Source of the DNA: Mailhella massiliensis
GTDB taxonomy: Bacteria; Desulfobacterota; Desulfovibrionia; Desulfovibrionales; Desulfovibrionaceae
Direction: 5' to 3'
Assembly (NCBI RefSeq): GCF_020741395.1
Contig: NZ_DYZA01000019.1
Span: 1-15,430 of the forward strand
DNA: 15,430 nucleotides
The notes beneath the pieces are model-generated. The model was not told the DNA's origin. It did no database searches and saw only the letters and a list, made by a program, of their open reading frames with translations. Shown here one piece after another: positions 7,743 through 15,360 of this stretch. Both the position numbers and the translations under genes were made by a program. Within the stretch, counting starts at the first letter, position 1, and each line of letters begins with the position of its first letter.

Positions 7743-7919
7743 TGCAGCCGGTGTATGGTCGCCTTGCGCGGATCGGAGCGGGAAACTCTTCCCTGAAAGC
7801 TCCCTGCCCGGAAAAAGGGGGAAAAGGTGTACCCCGTGCCTCGGTACGCAGGCCTGCTTCCGCTTTTCTGCGCGTATGCCCAGAAGTAAAACGCTCCAGT
7901 CAAGGATGGAGAATATCTC

Positions 7920-8900
7920 ATGAATGTGACCTGCCCCCAGTGCAATACGGTATATCGCCTGCCCGATGAAAAAGTGAAGCCCGGAGTCAAGCTCCGCTGC
8001 TCGGTCTGTCGCCATATTTTCCCCCTTGCCTTGGAGGAGGCGCCGATTCTTCTGGAGAGGCAGGAACCTGCCCCCGCCCGTGAGGAAAAGGCGGCCCCCG
8101 AAGGCGGCCCCCTTGATTTCGGTCGGGAGCCGCGCCGTGCCTCCGCTCAGGAGCACGGCGGAAGCGGCGCCCTTTCCCTGGGAGGCGATACTCCCGGCTC
8201 CTCGCTTTCCCTTTCCATGGAGGAGTCCCGCAGGGAGCGGAGCACGGCGGAAAGAGGGATGCAGGGCCTGCGTCTGGAGGGTGCGGGCAGCGCCGAAGCC
8301 TTCGGCGGGCTGGACATGCCCCGCAAAAAGCGCTCTATCCTTCCCGGCTTCCTGAGTTTCGTTTTCTGCGCGGCCCTCTGCGGGGGCGCTTGGTGGATGT
8401 GGCAGAATACGCCCTATCTGGACGGCCTGAAGGGCCTTGTCGCCCCTTACCTCGGGCTGGAAACGGCCGACGCCTCAGACCCGCTTTCCCTGGTGAGCAA
8501 GCTGGAACTTCGGGATGTCCGCCAGTATCAGGTGAAGAATGAAAAGCTCGGCAATCTTATCATCATTGAAGGCAAGGTGATGAACAATTTCCCCACGCCG
8601 AGGGAACTCATCCGCCTCGAAGCGGAACTCTATGACGCTTCGGGAACCATGCTTGTTTCCCAGAAGCAGCTTGCCGGCAGCAGCATCAGCTCCTTCCAGC
8701 TGGAAGCGCTGGACAAGGAGGAGCTGGATAAGGCGCTGAACAGTACGCTGGACGTGATTTCCAGCAATGTGAACGTGCTTCCGGGCAGCGAAGTGCCCTT
8801 TACCGTGGTCTTCATCAATCCGCCCGCCGGAGCGAGCGACTACAAGGTGCGCATCGCCGAAGCATCCATCCCCAAGGGGCCGGGCAACCTTACGGAGTAG
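7920..8900 (+). CDS. MJ0042 zinc-ribbon and DUF3426 membrane protein
   Basis: This 326-residue protein begins with an MJ0042-type zinc ribbon: Cys5, Cys8, Cys27 and Cys30, in CPQCNTVYRLPDE and RCSVCRHIF. A low-complexity Pro/Gly/Ser/Glu-rich linker follows, then one hydrophobic membrane segment at about 139-160 (LPGFLSFVFCAALCGGAWWMW). The C-terminal domain (about 170-326) resembles DUF3426. The ribbon would lie in the cytoplasm and the C-terminal domain outside. Its function is unknown. The start is behind GGAG at 7909-7912, 7 bases before the ATG. A 177-base gap separates it from hpt, with no gene visible in it. Whether it has its own promoter is unclear. Confidence 0.85.
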   Translation: MNVTCPQCNTVYRLPDEKVKPGVKLRCSVCRHIFPLALEEAPILLERQEPAPAREEKAAPEGGPLDFGREPRRASAQEHGGSGALSLGGDTPGSSLSLSMEESRRERSTAERGMQGLRLEGAGSAEAFGGLDMPRKKRSILPGFLSFVFCAALCGGAWWMWQNTPYLDGLKGLVAPYLGLETADASDPLSLVSKLELRDVRQYQVKNEKLGNLIIIEGKVMNNFPTPRELIRLEAELYDASGTMLVSQKQLAGSSISSFQLEALDKEELDKALNSTLDVISSNVNVLPGSEVPFTVVFINPPAGASDYKVRIAEASIPKGPGNLTE

Positions 8901-8920
8901 CGGAAAGCAGAAAAAAATAC

Positions 8921-8949
8921 TTGCCATTTGTTTTTCGTTGAAGTAGATT
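8921..8949 (+). promoter_or_regulatory. Probable promoter of tRNA-Phe
   Basis: TTGCCA at 8921-8926 and TAGATT at 8944-8949 are 17 bases apart. Transcription would start a few bases before the tRNA at 8962. They sit in an AT-rich patch between the zinc-ribbon gene and the tRNA. Confidence 0.5.
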
Positions 8950-8961
8950 GATTTCCGTTGT

Positions 8962-9037
8962 GCCGAGGTAGCTCAGTTGGTAGAGCAGGGGACTGAAAAT
9001 CCCCGTGTGGGCAGTTCGATTCTGTCCCTCGGCACCA
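8962..9037 (+). tRNA. tRNA-Phe (GAA)
   Basis: A complete 76-base cloverleaf. The acceptor stem GCCGAGG pairs with CCTCGGC, and the discriminator A and an encoded CCA follow. The D-loop reads AGCTCAGTTGGTAGAGC. The anticodon arm GGGGACTGAAAATCCCC has anticodon GAA, and the T-loop carries GTTCGATTC. It reads phenylalanine codons UUC and UUU. It stands alone between its own promoter and terminator. No copy of its 3' end is seen later in the window, so there is no sign of an island integrated here. Confidence 0.97.
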
Positions 9038-9049
9038 CAGAAATTTCGG

Positions 9050-9074
9050 GCCGCAGTCATGCGGCTCTTTTTTT
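9050..9074 (+). terminator. Intrinsic terminator of tRNA-Phe
   Basis: GCCGCA (9050-9055) pairs with TGCGGC (9060-9065) around a 4-base loop. It is followed by T-C and a run of T to 9074. It lies 12 bases after the tRNA. Confidence 0.85.
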
Positions 9075-9614
9075 ATATCCTGCGGACGGCGCACTCTGCG
9101 GCGTTCAGGCAGGGGGAGTCATTCCCGCCGCCCATTCCCTTTGCCGTGCAGCATGAGCCAGCCTCGGCCTCCCGGAGGTCGGATGAAAGGCCTGCCTTCT
9201 TTCGGCCGGACTCCAGGGGGAAGCCCGGAAGCCCTTGTTCCGGCGGCTGGGGGGAGAGGCAAAGGCTCCTCCCGGGCATCAGCGGCGGCAGAGCGGAACG
9301 GGGTGAAGCCGGAGCGCTGCCGATGCTCTCTTTCCGCTTCAGAGTCCTGGGGAGGCCGGATAAAAGCGGGGCGTTTCCTCCCATGCATCTGTCAGGCTCT
9401 CTCAGCCGCGGCCCCTGACAGGCTCTGGTTGCCTGTTTCCGGCGACTCGTACAACGGGAGTCCGGGAGATGCCACGGCTTGCCGGGTACATTCTCGGCAG
9501 CATGAGGCCTGCCCTTCCCGGATATGTTTGCCTGCCGTATCGACAGTGCAACCGCGGAGCAGAACTCACGATGCGGTATCGGAACGTCAGTTCCATAAGA
9601 TGCCTATATCTTGT

Positions 9615-9668
9615 CGGGCGGCGTTTCCCTTTTCAAAAAACGACCCACGCCGCCCGCTCATTTTTTGA
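9615..9668 (+). terminator. Terminator-like hairpin in the gap
   Basis: CGGGCGGCGT (9615-9624) pairs perfectly with ACGCCGCCCG (9647-9656) around a 22-base loop. CTCA and a run of six T follow. The large loop is unusual for an intrinsic terminator. No coding sequence upstream explains it, apart from the tRNA, which has its own terminator. Confidence 0.4.
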
Positions 9669-9678
9669 GGGGAATCCC

Positions 9679-9723
9679 AAGCCGCATGGGATGAGGTCGG
9701 GGCGACATGCCGCTTCTTTTTTT
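9679..9723 (+). terminator. Second terminator-like hairpin in the gap
   Basis: AAGCCGCATG (9679-9688) pairs with CATGCCGCTT (9706-9715) at nine of ten positions with one C-C mismatch. One C and then seven T (9717-9723) follow. This is a good intrinsic terminator shape on the plus strand, but no gene is visible upstream of it. Confidence 0.5.
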
Positions 9724-9970
9724 ATCCCTTTCCGCTCCAACCATTTTCCCATGGCCTTTCTCTTCTCACCAGGGAACATCGGCCTGCGGGATTTCGGGGC
9801 CGATACCTGTGGTCCCGGCCGTTCCGGCTGCTGTGCGTCAAGCTCTTACCGTCACTTGTCGCGACGTTATTCTGAATTGCTGAGGGCCCTTTCCCGGCAA
9901 ATCCAAAGGAGCGTTTATTCCCTGCTCTGCATCATAAGTTTCAGCTCTCGGCCCGGCTGTTTTTAATCGG

Positions 9971-10008
9971 CAAAAGCCCATGCTCCGACGGGGGAGCATG
10001 GGCTTTTG
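9971..10008 (-). terminator. Bidirectional intrinsic terminator of the fdh operon
   Basis: CAAAAGCCCATGCTCC (9971-9986) and GGAGCATGGGCTTTTG (9993-10008) form a perfect 16-base-pair stem with a 6-base loop. The A and T runs at its ends give a U-tract in both directions. It lies 17 bases beyond the stop of the cytochrome gene and should end the fdhABE-cytochrome transcript. Confidence 0.9.
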
Positions 10009-10025
10009 TTTACCGGCACGGGAAA

Positions 10026-10466
10026 TTACTTTTCTTCCACAGGCTGGTTGGGATGGCAGGGGCGGCAGCCCTGGAATTCGGGATGTTCCGCCTTCAGGCT
10101 GTTGTGGCAGCCGAAGCAGGAATGGAGGGAGTCGCGGCTGTGGAAGGCCATGAAGCGGCTCTTCGCGTCGTTGCTTCTGCCTTTGATCGCATGGCAGCCG
10201 TCATTGGCGCTGCACGAGGCGTAGGGGGACTTTTCCAGCGTAGGGCTGTAGTGGCATATGGCGCAGCGCGGCTTGTGGTGGCAGGTGTCGCAGGTGACGT
10301 CGCCGTGGGTGCTGTGGTTGAAGGTCACCGCGAGGCGGGGCGTTTCTTCGCCGCCGAGCACGATGGGATTTTTAGGATACTTGATCGTTCCCTTGAAGTC
10401 CTGCGCGCCTGCGGGGGCGCACCAGGCCAGGGAGATGAGGAGGGTGAGGATGAAAAGCGGTCTCAT
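10026..10466 (-). CDS. Periplasmic multiheme cytochrome c3-family electron acceptor of formate dehydrogenase
   Basis: The 146-residue protein has a Sec signal peptide (MRPLFILTLLISLAWCAPAGAQ, cleavage near residue 22). The class III cytochrome pattern follows. FNHSTHGDVTCDTCHH opens the heme region, and CXXCH motifs lie at 59-63, 68-72, 117-121 and 134-138. A fifth Cys-Cys-His set at 85-92 (CSANDGCH) has five residues between the cysteines instead of two or four. Eleven histidines are present, enough for bis-His ligation of four or five hemes. I chose ATG 10466, which leads directly into the signal peptide and has GGGAG 7 bases upstream; an ATG at 10493 would add nine residues before it. It follows fdhE by 42 bases. 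As the last gene of the operon it most likely takes electrons from FdhAB, as FdhC3 does in Desulfovibrio. Confidence 0.88.
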   Translation of the reverse strand: MRPLFILTLLISLAWCAPAGAQDFKGTIKYPKNPIVLGGEETPRLAVTFNHSTHGDVTCDTCHHKPRCAICHYSPTLEKSPYASCSANDGCHAIKGRSNDAKSRFMAFHSRDSLHSCFGCHNSLKAEHPEFQGCRPCHPNQPVEEK

Positions 10467-10508
10467 GCGCAGTCTCCCAGTCCATCGGGACAATGCCCGG
10501 AGAGGTGG

Positions 10509-11432
10509 CTAGAATTGGTTCCAGAAGGAGGGCTTCAGCGGTTGCAGGCCTTTTTGGGCCGCGATGATATCAAGGTGCATCATGCCGAGGGCCATGGCGT
10601 CCATGTCGGGGACGGCCTCCCGTTCCCTGAGGTCTACGGAGGGGCAGTAGCTTTTGCATTTCGTGCACCAGTCGACGCGTTCCCCGAGGCTGCCGCCGCT
10701 TTCCCGAAGAAGTTCCATGACGCCGGAGCCTTCCTTGCCGCAGGAGGGGCATGCCCCCCGGCGGAAATGCCAGTCCGTGCCGCATAACGCGCAGTGCAGG
10801 TGCTTTTTCCCGCCGCCTCCCGCCAGATAGGCGTTTTTCTCATCGAAAACGCGCCCTTCCAGGTAGGAGATGGAAGGAAAAGAACCGCATACGGGGCAGA
10901 ACCCCTGCATCCACGAGGCGGGGCGCTCATCCCAGGGGGCGGGGTACTTCGCAGCTACCGCACGGATGACGGGCCCAAGGCACGTTTCCAGCGCGAAAAC
11001 AAGCACCGGCGCGGGAAGCTTTGCGCCTTCCGCAAGCCGGACAAGGCCTGTTTCGTTGCCGTCGAGCAGGGCCTGCGCGGCCTTCATGGCCTCTTCTTCC
11101 CTGAGGAAGAAGGCCTCCAGCGCGGCTGCGTGTCCTCCCATGCCCTGCAGGGCGGACAGAAGCGGCAGAAGAACCCGCGCCGATTCCCGCAGAAGGGGGA
11201 AAAGCCCGTCCAGCGAAGCTCCGGCCAGGAGCTGCACCCCCTGCTGCGCCCTTTCCGGCCGCCACGCGGGCAGGGAAAAGCCGCTTTCCTCCAGCATGGG
11301 GGCCAGCCTTTCCGGCAGGGCCGCCCGCGCCTCAAGAAGGGGCGTGAACGCGGCAAACACCGGCTGAAGCACGGGCCTCTGCGAGGCTATGTCGGAGAGG
11401 GTTTCGGATACGGTCTGACGGGAAATGGCCAT
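10509..11432 (-). CDS. fdhE: Formate dehydrogenase accessory protein FdhE
   Basis: FdhE is a cytoplasmic factor needed for maturation of Tat-exported formate dehydrogenases; it binds the catalytic subunit and iron through rubredoxin-like knuckles. The 307-residue protein has a helical N-terminal half and a C-terminal half with paired cysteines: CPVC (179-182), CALC (214-217), CPSC (228-231) and CTKC (256-259), plus Cys263. The segments GFCPVCGSFPSIS and GTDWHFRRGACPSCG are typical of the family. Length is normal. ATG 11432 has AGGAG 6 bases upstream. It lies 84 bases after fdhB and before the cytochrome, consistent with a role in assembling the selenoenzyme encoded by the same operon. Confidence 0.93.
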   Translation of the reverse strand: MAISRQTVSETLSDIASQRPVLQPVFAAFTPLLEARAALPERLAPMLEESGFSLPAWRPERAQQGVQLLAGASLDGLFPLLRESARVLLPLLSALQGMGGHAAALEAFFLREEEAMKAAQALLDGNETGLVRLAEGAKLPAPVLVFALETCLGPVIRAVAAKYPAPWDERPASWMQGFCPVCGSFPSISYLEGRVFDEKNAYLAGGGGKKHLHCALCGTDWHFRRGACPSCGKEGSGVMELLRESGGSLGERVDWCTKCKSYCPSVDLREREAVPDMDAMALGMMHLDIIAAQKGLQPLKPSFWNQF

Positions 11433-11516
11433 GATGACTCCTGAAAGGCTGGATGCGGCAGGCCCGGGAATACGGGTGGAAAGGGTATGGGCTCCAAAAC
11501 GACTCGGGGACGTTTC

Positions 11517-12176
11517 TTAGCCGAAGCTCGCGAATTCGTGATAGAATTTCGGTTCTTCAGCCAGAAGATAGACGACGTTGACTTCTTCGGTATCCACAAG
11601 GCGGGCCTTGGGGAAGCGTTCCTTCACTTTGGCCAGACGCGCTTTCGCCTCTTCCAGTACCTCGGCGCGTTCCCCGAAGACCATGGCTCCCGTGGGGCAG
11701 GTTTTCACGCACATGGGTTTCAGGCCGGCGGAAACGCGGTCGATGCACATGTCGCACTTGGTCAGCATTTTCGTCTGTTCGTTGTAGCGCGGGATATTGT
11801 AGGGGCAGGCCTTGATGATGGCCGCAATGTCGGCGGCGGAAAGTTCCTTGCACTTTTCCGTGACCAGCACGGCGCCCGTGGCCTTGTCCTGAATCATGGA
11901 GCCGGGGACGGCGAGATTGGCCATGTCCACGCAGATGGGGGTCAGGCAGTGGCGGCACTGGTCGGGGAAGAAGTTCCACACCACGTTGCCCTTGTCGTCC
12001 AGATGCTCATGAAAGCGGACGATTTTAAGATTGTTGGGGTTCAGATCCGGGGGATTCTGGTGGGAACCGCGCTGCTTCGTGGCATTGGCCGGCAGGTTGT
12101 GCCATTCCTTGCACGCCAGCTGGCAGCCGCGGCATGCCGTGCAGCGGGTGGTGTCTATGAGAAATGTCTTGGGCAT
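11517..12176 (-). CDS. fdhB: Formate dehydrogenase iron-sulfur (beta) subunit
   Basis: This 219-residue ferredoxin-like subunit carries electrons from FdhA to the cytochrome. Its cysteines fit three [4Fe-4S] clusters. The first is CTACRGC (12, 15, 18) with Cys160; the second is Cys22 with 141, 144 and 156; the third is CRHCLTPIC (74, 77, 82) with Cys124. Where a fourth cluster would need a cysteine (residue 86) there is alanine. It is therefore the short three-cluster type known from Desulfovibrio W-formate dehydrogenase, rather than the longer FdnH type. It has no signal peptide or membrane anchor; such subunits are normally co-exported with the Tat-targeted FdhA. ATG 12176 has AAGGAG 7 bases upstream, right after a strong hairpin in the gap to fdhA. 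Confidence 0.95.
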   Translation of the reverse strand: MPKTFLIDTTRCTACRGCQLACKEWHNLPANATKQRGSHQNPPDLNPNNLKIVRFHEHLDDKGNVVWNFFPDQCRHCLTPICVDMANLAVPGSMIQDKATGAVLVTEKCKELSAADIAAIIKACPYNIPRYNEQTKMLTKCDMCIDRVSAGLKPMCVKTCPTGAMVFGERAEVLEEAKARLAKVKERFPKARLVDTEEVNVVYLLAEEPKFYHEFASFG

Positions 12177-12190
12177 CGCGTACTCCTTGA

Positions 12191-12215
12191 GGGGCGCGCC
12201 TTTACGGCGCGCCCC
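12191..12215 (-). promoter_or_regulatory. Strong hairpin between fdhA and fdhB
   Basis: GGGGCGCGCC (12191-12200) and GGCGCGCCCC (12206-12215) form a perfect 10-base-pair GC stem with a 5-base loop, filling most of the 46-base gap. It ends within a few bases of the Shine-Dalgarno of fdhB. There is no T-run, so it is not a simple terminator. It may protect the upstream fdhA message or tune fdhB translation. Confidence 0.65.
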
Positions 12216-12222
12216 CGCCTCA

Positions 12223-15200
12223 TCAGGCTATTTCGGTCAGCTTGCCGGCTTTGCGGATGTTCACACAGCAGGCTTTGGTTTCAGGAATGGTGGTGTTGGG
12301 GTCATAGGCCGTCACCGTGAGGCGATTGGTGGAATCGCCGCAGCCGGGAGTCGTCCACCCATAGGCGAAGGGCATGCCGATAAGGTGCACCGTCTTGCCC
12401 ATGATGGTGAAGGGCCTGAGGCGTATGGTGACCATGGCTATGGCCTCCACCTGGCCCCGGGCGCTTTCAATGATGACGCCGTCACCGTTCTTGATGCCCT
12501 TTTCTTCGGCCAGTTCATGGCTCATTTCCACATAGAGCTGAGGTTCGGCTTCCAGCAGGTTGGGTACGTTGCGGGTCTCGCCGCCGCCGCACCAGTGCTC
12601 CGTCATGCTGTAGGTCGTCAGCACGATGGGGTAGCGCGGGTCGGCAGGAGCGGCGAACTTGTCGAATTCGCTCGTGTGGAACTTGAAGCACGGAGAGGTC
12701 AGCTGGCTGGAGAACGGATGCGCAGCCACCGGCGATTCGGCAGGTTCGTAGTGTTCGGGGAGGGGGCCGTCAAGCCGCCCGGGCCCGAAGATCTGCGCCG
12801 CGCCGTCGGTGTTCATGATGAAGGGCTGACGCCCGTTCTCCTTGTCCGCCATGGGAGGCCAGGGGCCGTCGGGCACGTCGCCCACCCATGCGCCGTCCTT
12901 CCATTCAATGACCGCCTTCGCGGGATTCCAGGGCTTGCCCTCAAGGTCGACGGACGCACGGTTGTACAGGATGCGGCGGTTGATGGGCCAGCACCAAGAC
13001 CAGTTGGGGTAGATGCCGATCCTTGCCTGCATTTCCGTCTGTGAGGGGTCGCGCCGCTTGGACTTGTTGCCCTCCTCCTCCGTCCAGCTGCCGGTGTACA
13101 GCCAGTTGAGCGACGAGGTGGAGCCGTCGGCCTGAAGATTGCCGAAGGCCGGCACAAGCTGCCCGCGCTTGTAGGTCTTGCCGTTGATGGTGGTATCCTT
13201 CCAGAAGAAGCCGTTGATGCGCTTCGCCCAGTCGGACGCGTCGAACTTCTCCGCCCAGTTCAGCTTGAGAATCGGGTCGGGGAAGACGCCGCCTTCCTTC
13301 TTGTACAGCTCCCTGATGGTGTTGATGAGCGGCACATAGATATCGCCGAAGCAGCGGGCTTCTCCCGCAGGCTCCACAGCCTTGTCGAACCACTGGAGCC
13401 AGCGGCCGCTGTTGCTGATGGTGCCTTCCTTTTCCACCCGGTGCGCGGAGGGCAGCAGGAAGACTTCCGTCTTCATGGTGGAGGGATCCACACCCGGGCG
13501 GCGCCAGTTGTCCGAAGTCTCGGAGTTGTGCAGCTCGCCCACCACCAGCCAGTCAAGATGGTCCAGGGCGGCGCGCATCTTGTTGGTGTTGGGGAAGCTG
13601 TTCATGGGGTTCACGCCGAACACGAAGCCGCCGCGCATCTTGTCGTGCAGCATGCGGTCCATGGCGTACATGTAGGAGTAGTCCTCTCCGTCCTCACACT
13701 TGGGAAGCCAGCCGTAGCAGAAATCGTTTTCCGCCGTGGCCGCATCCCCGAACCAGCCCTTGAGAAGGCTCGCGATGTACTTGGGGCGGTTGCCCCACCA
13801 GTTCGCGCTGTCCTTGAAGTGGGTGACGGGAGTATTCGCCTTGTTGTATTCCGCAAGCGTCTGCCACTGCGCGAGAGGCGCGTTGTGGTAGCCGGGAAGG
13901 TTGTGGTAGAGCAGGGCATGGTCGGTAGACCCCTGCACGTTGGGTTCCCCGCGCAGGGCGTTGATGCCGCCGCCCGCCACGCCGATGTTGCCCAGCAGCA
14001 GCTGGATAATGGCCGAGGCGCGGATGTTCTGCACGCCCACAGTGTGCTGAGTCCAGCCTATGGCGTACAGGATGGTCCCGGCCTTGTCCGGCCTGCCGGT
14101 GGCGCAGAAGGTCTTGTAGACCTTCATGAGGTTTTCCTGGGATACGCCCGTGATGCTGGATACGTTCTCCAGCGTGTAGCGGGAATAGTGCCTGGCCATC
14201 ACGTTGAAGACGCACCTCTCGTCTTTAAGCGTGAAGTCGCGCACGGGAGCCCCCGCTTCATCGCGTTTGAACGCCCAGGAGGAGCGGTCGTAGATGCGCT
14301 TCTCCTTGTCGTATCCGCTGAAGAGCCCGTCCTGGAAGTCGTAGGAGTCTGCCAGGACGTAGGTGGCGTTGGTGTAGTTCACCACATAGTCCTTGAACCA
14401 GCTCCCTGATTCAATGATGTAATGGATCATGCCTCCCAGGAAGGCGAGATCCGTACCCGAGCGGATCGGCACATGGAAATCGCACCGTGCCGACGTGCGC
14501 GAGAACTTCGGGTCGACGTGCATGAGCGCCGCCCCGGCGTCCTTGGCCCGCATGATCCACTTGAAGGATACGGGATGATGTTCCGCAGCATTGCTGCCCA
14601 TAATCAAAATGGCATCGGCATTTTTAATGTCGATCCAATGATTCGTCATAGCCCCACGTCCGAACGACTCTGCCAGAGCCGGTACAGTCGGGCTGTGTCA
14701 GACACGTGCCTGGTGGTCGATATGCACGACCCCCAGGCTGCGCATCGCCTGATGAATGACGGCGCACTCTTCGTTGGAAGCATGGGAGGTGCCCATGCAG
14801 AAAATGGATTCCAGACGGTTGACCGTCTGGCCCTTGGCATTCTTCTCGATGAAGTCGTTGTCGCGGGCCGTCTTCACTCGGCGGGCGATCTGTTCAAGAG
14901 TCCAGCCCCAGTCCTTTTCCTCCCACTTGTCGCTGTAGGGGGCGCGGTACATGGGGCGGGTGAGCCTGTGCTCGCCCGTGTACATGGTGAAGAGAGCCGC
15001 GCCCTTGGCGCAGAGGCTTCCTTCGTTGACGGGGAAATCAGGGTCGCCTTCCGTGGAGACGAGCTTGCCGTCCTTCACATAGGCGATGACCTGGCAGCAT
15101 ACGGCGCAGAAGGGGCACACCGTGGTGACTTCCTTCGCGCCTTCAATCTTCAGGGACGTGGCATAAGCCTTCGCCTCCTTCAGGTCGAATCCAAAATTAG

Positions 15201-15264
15201 CCAGCGTGAGGCACATGGCCCCCGCGCCGACCATTTTAAGGAATCCTCTACGTGTACACGCCAT
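12223..15264 (-). CDS. fdhA: Selenocysteine formate dehydrogenase catalytic (alpha) subunit
   Basis: The catalytic subunit oxidises formate to CO2, or the reverse, at a Mo/W-bis-MGD centre in the periplasm. It is encoded by one frame of 1014 codons containing an in-frame TGA at 14700-14698. Reading it as selenocysteine 189 gives HQARV-Sec-HSPTVPALAESFGRGAM, the exact active-site context of the family, with the conserved His next to Sec. A twin-arginine signal (TRRGFLKM) opens the protein. An N-terminal [4Fe-4S] site follows: Cys50, Cys53, Cys57 and Cys85, with Lys87 nearby. ATG 15264 has AAGGAG 8 bases upstream. The full length of 1013 residues is typical of Desulfovibrio FdhA. No C-terminal membrane anchor is seen. 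The gene leads the fdhA-fdhB-fdhE-cytochrome operon. It is not a pseudogene split by a stop: both halves align to one protein, in frame and without a gap. Confidence 0.97.
14660..14700 (-). promoter_or_regulatory. UGA selenocysteine codon and bacterial SECIS-like hairpin
   Basis: The TGA is at 14700-14698. On the minus strand CGACT (14690-14686) pairs with AGTCG (14669-14665). An upper CC/GG pair (14682-14681 with 14674-14673) closes the apical loop GGCTCT. The position just 3' of the UGA and the GG-containing apical loop fit bacterial SECIS elements read by SelB. selA, selB and selC are not in this window. Confidence 0.8.
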
Positions 15265-15319
15265 GAGTATTGCTCCTTAAAATATGCAGGTGAATAAAAA
15301 GGTAATAATTTTGAATGGT

Positions 15320-15347
15320 TGTATACATACATCCCGCCTGGCCGCAA
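15320..15347 (-). promoter_or_regulatory. Probable promoter of the fdh operon
   Basis: On the minus strand TTGCGG (15347-15342) and TATACA (15325-15320) are separated by 16 bases. They match the -35 and -10 consensus at four positions each, about 56 bases upstream of the fdhA ATG. Part of a larger inverted repeat overlaps the -10. No sigma-54 promoter with correct spacing was seen on the minus strand. Confidence 0.4.
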
Positions 15348-15360
15348 GATGCATGTATTC
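15321..15360. promoter_or_regulatory. Imperfect inverted repeat, possible operator for fdh
   Basis: GTATACATACATC (15321-15333) and GATGCATGTATTC (15348-15360) are inverted copies matching at 11 of 13 positions, with a 14-base spacer. They bracket the proposed -35 and overlap the proposed -10, the arrangement expected of a repressor or activator site. The binding protein is unknown. The remaining right edge, 15361-15430, is AT-rich with no gene seen. Confidence 0.5.

Larger units (their letters stand above)
9075..9970. other. Gap of about 900 bases without a convincing gene
   Basis: Open frames of up to 175 codons occur on both strands, but their translations are rich in Arg, Pro, Ser, Gly and Cys. 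They lack recognisable domains and lack good ribosome binding sites, so I do not call them. The sequence does hold several potential hairpins: 9274-9328, 9390-9420, 9581-9594, 9597-9612, 9615-9656, 9679-9715 and 9778-9804. The two near 9615-9715 are followed by T-runs. It may include a small RNA or be decayed coding sequence. Confidence 0.5.

Noticed and set aside
8962..9037. tRNA-Phe as an integration site of a genomic island
   Set aside because: No repeat of the tRNA 3' end is found downstream in the window, and no integrase follows.
9141..9668. A 175-codon plus-strand frame in the gap, and others at 9005-9418 and 9469-9966
   Set aside because: They overlap each other in different frames, have Arg/Ser/Pro/Cys-rich translations and no good ribosome binding sites.
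12031..13044. A 337-codon plus-strand frame, with another at 11487-12320
   Set aside because: Both are antisense to fdhA and fdhB, which are certain.
14698..15264. A separate truncated formate dehydrogenase gene or a nonsense pseudogene
   Set aside because: The downstream half continues in the same frame with the exact family sequence around the UGA, so the codon is selenocysteine.
15338..15352. A sigma-54-like TGGC...TGC element near the fdh promoter
   Set aside because: It is on the plus strand, pointing away from fdhA, and the GG-GC spacing is one base short.
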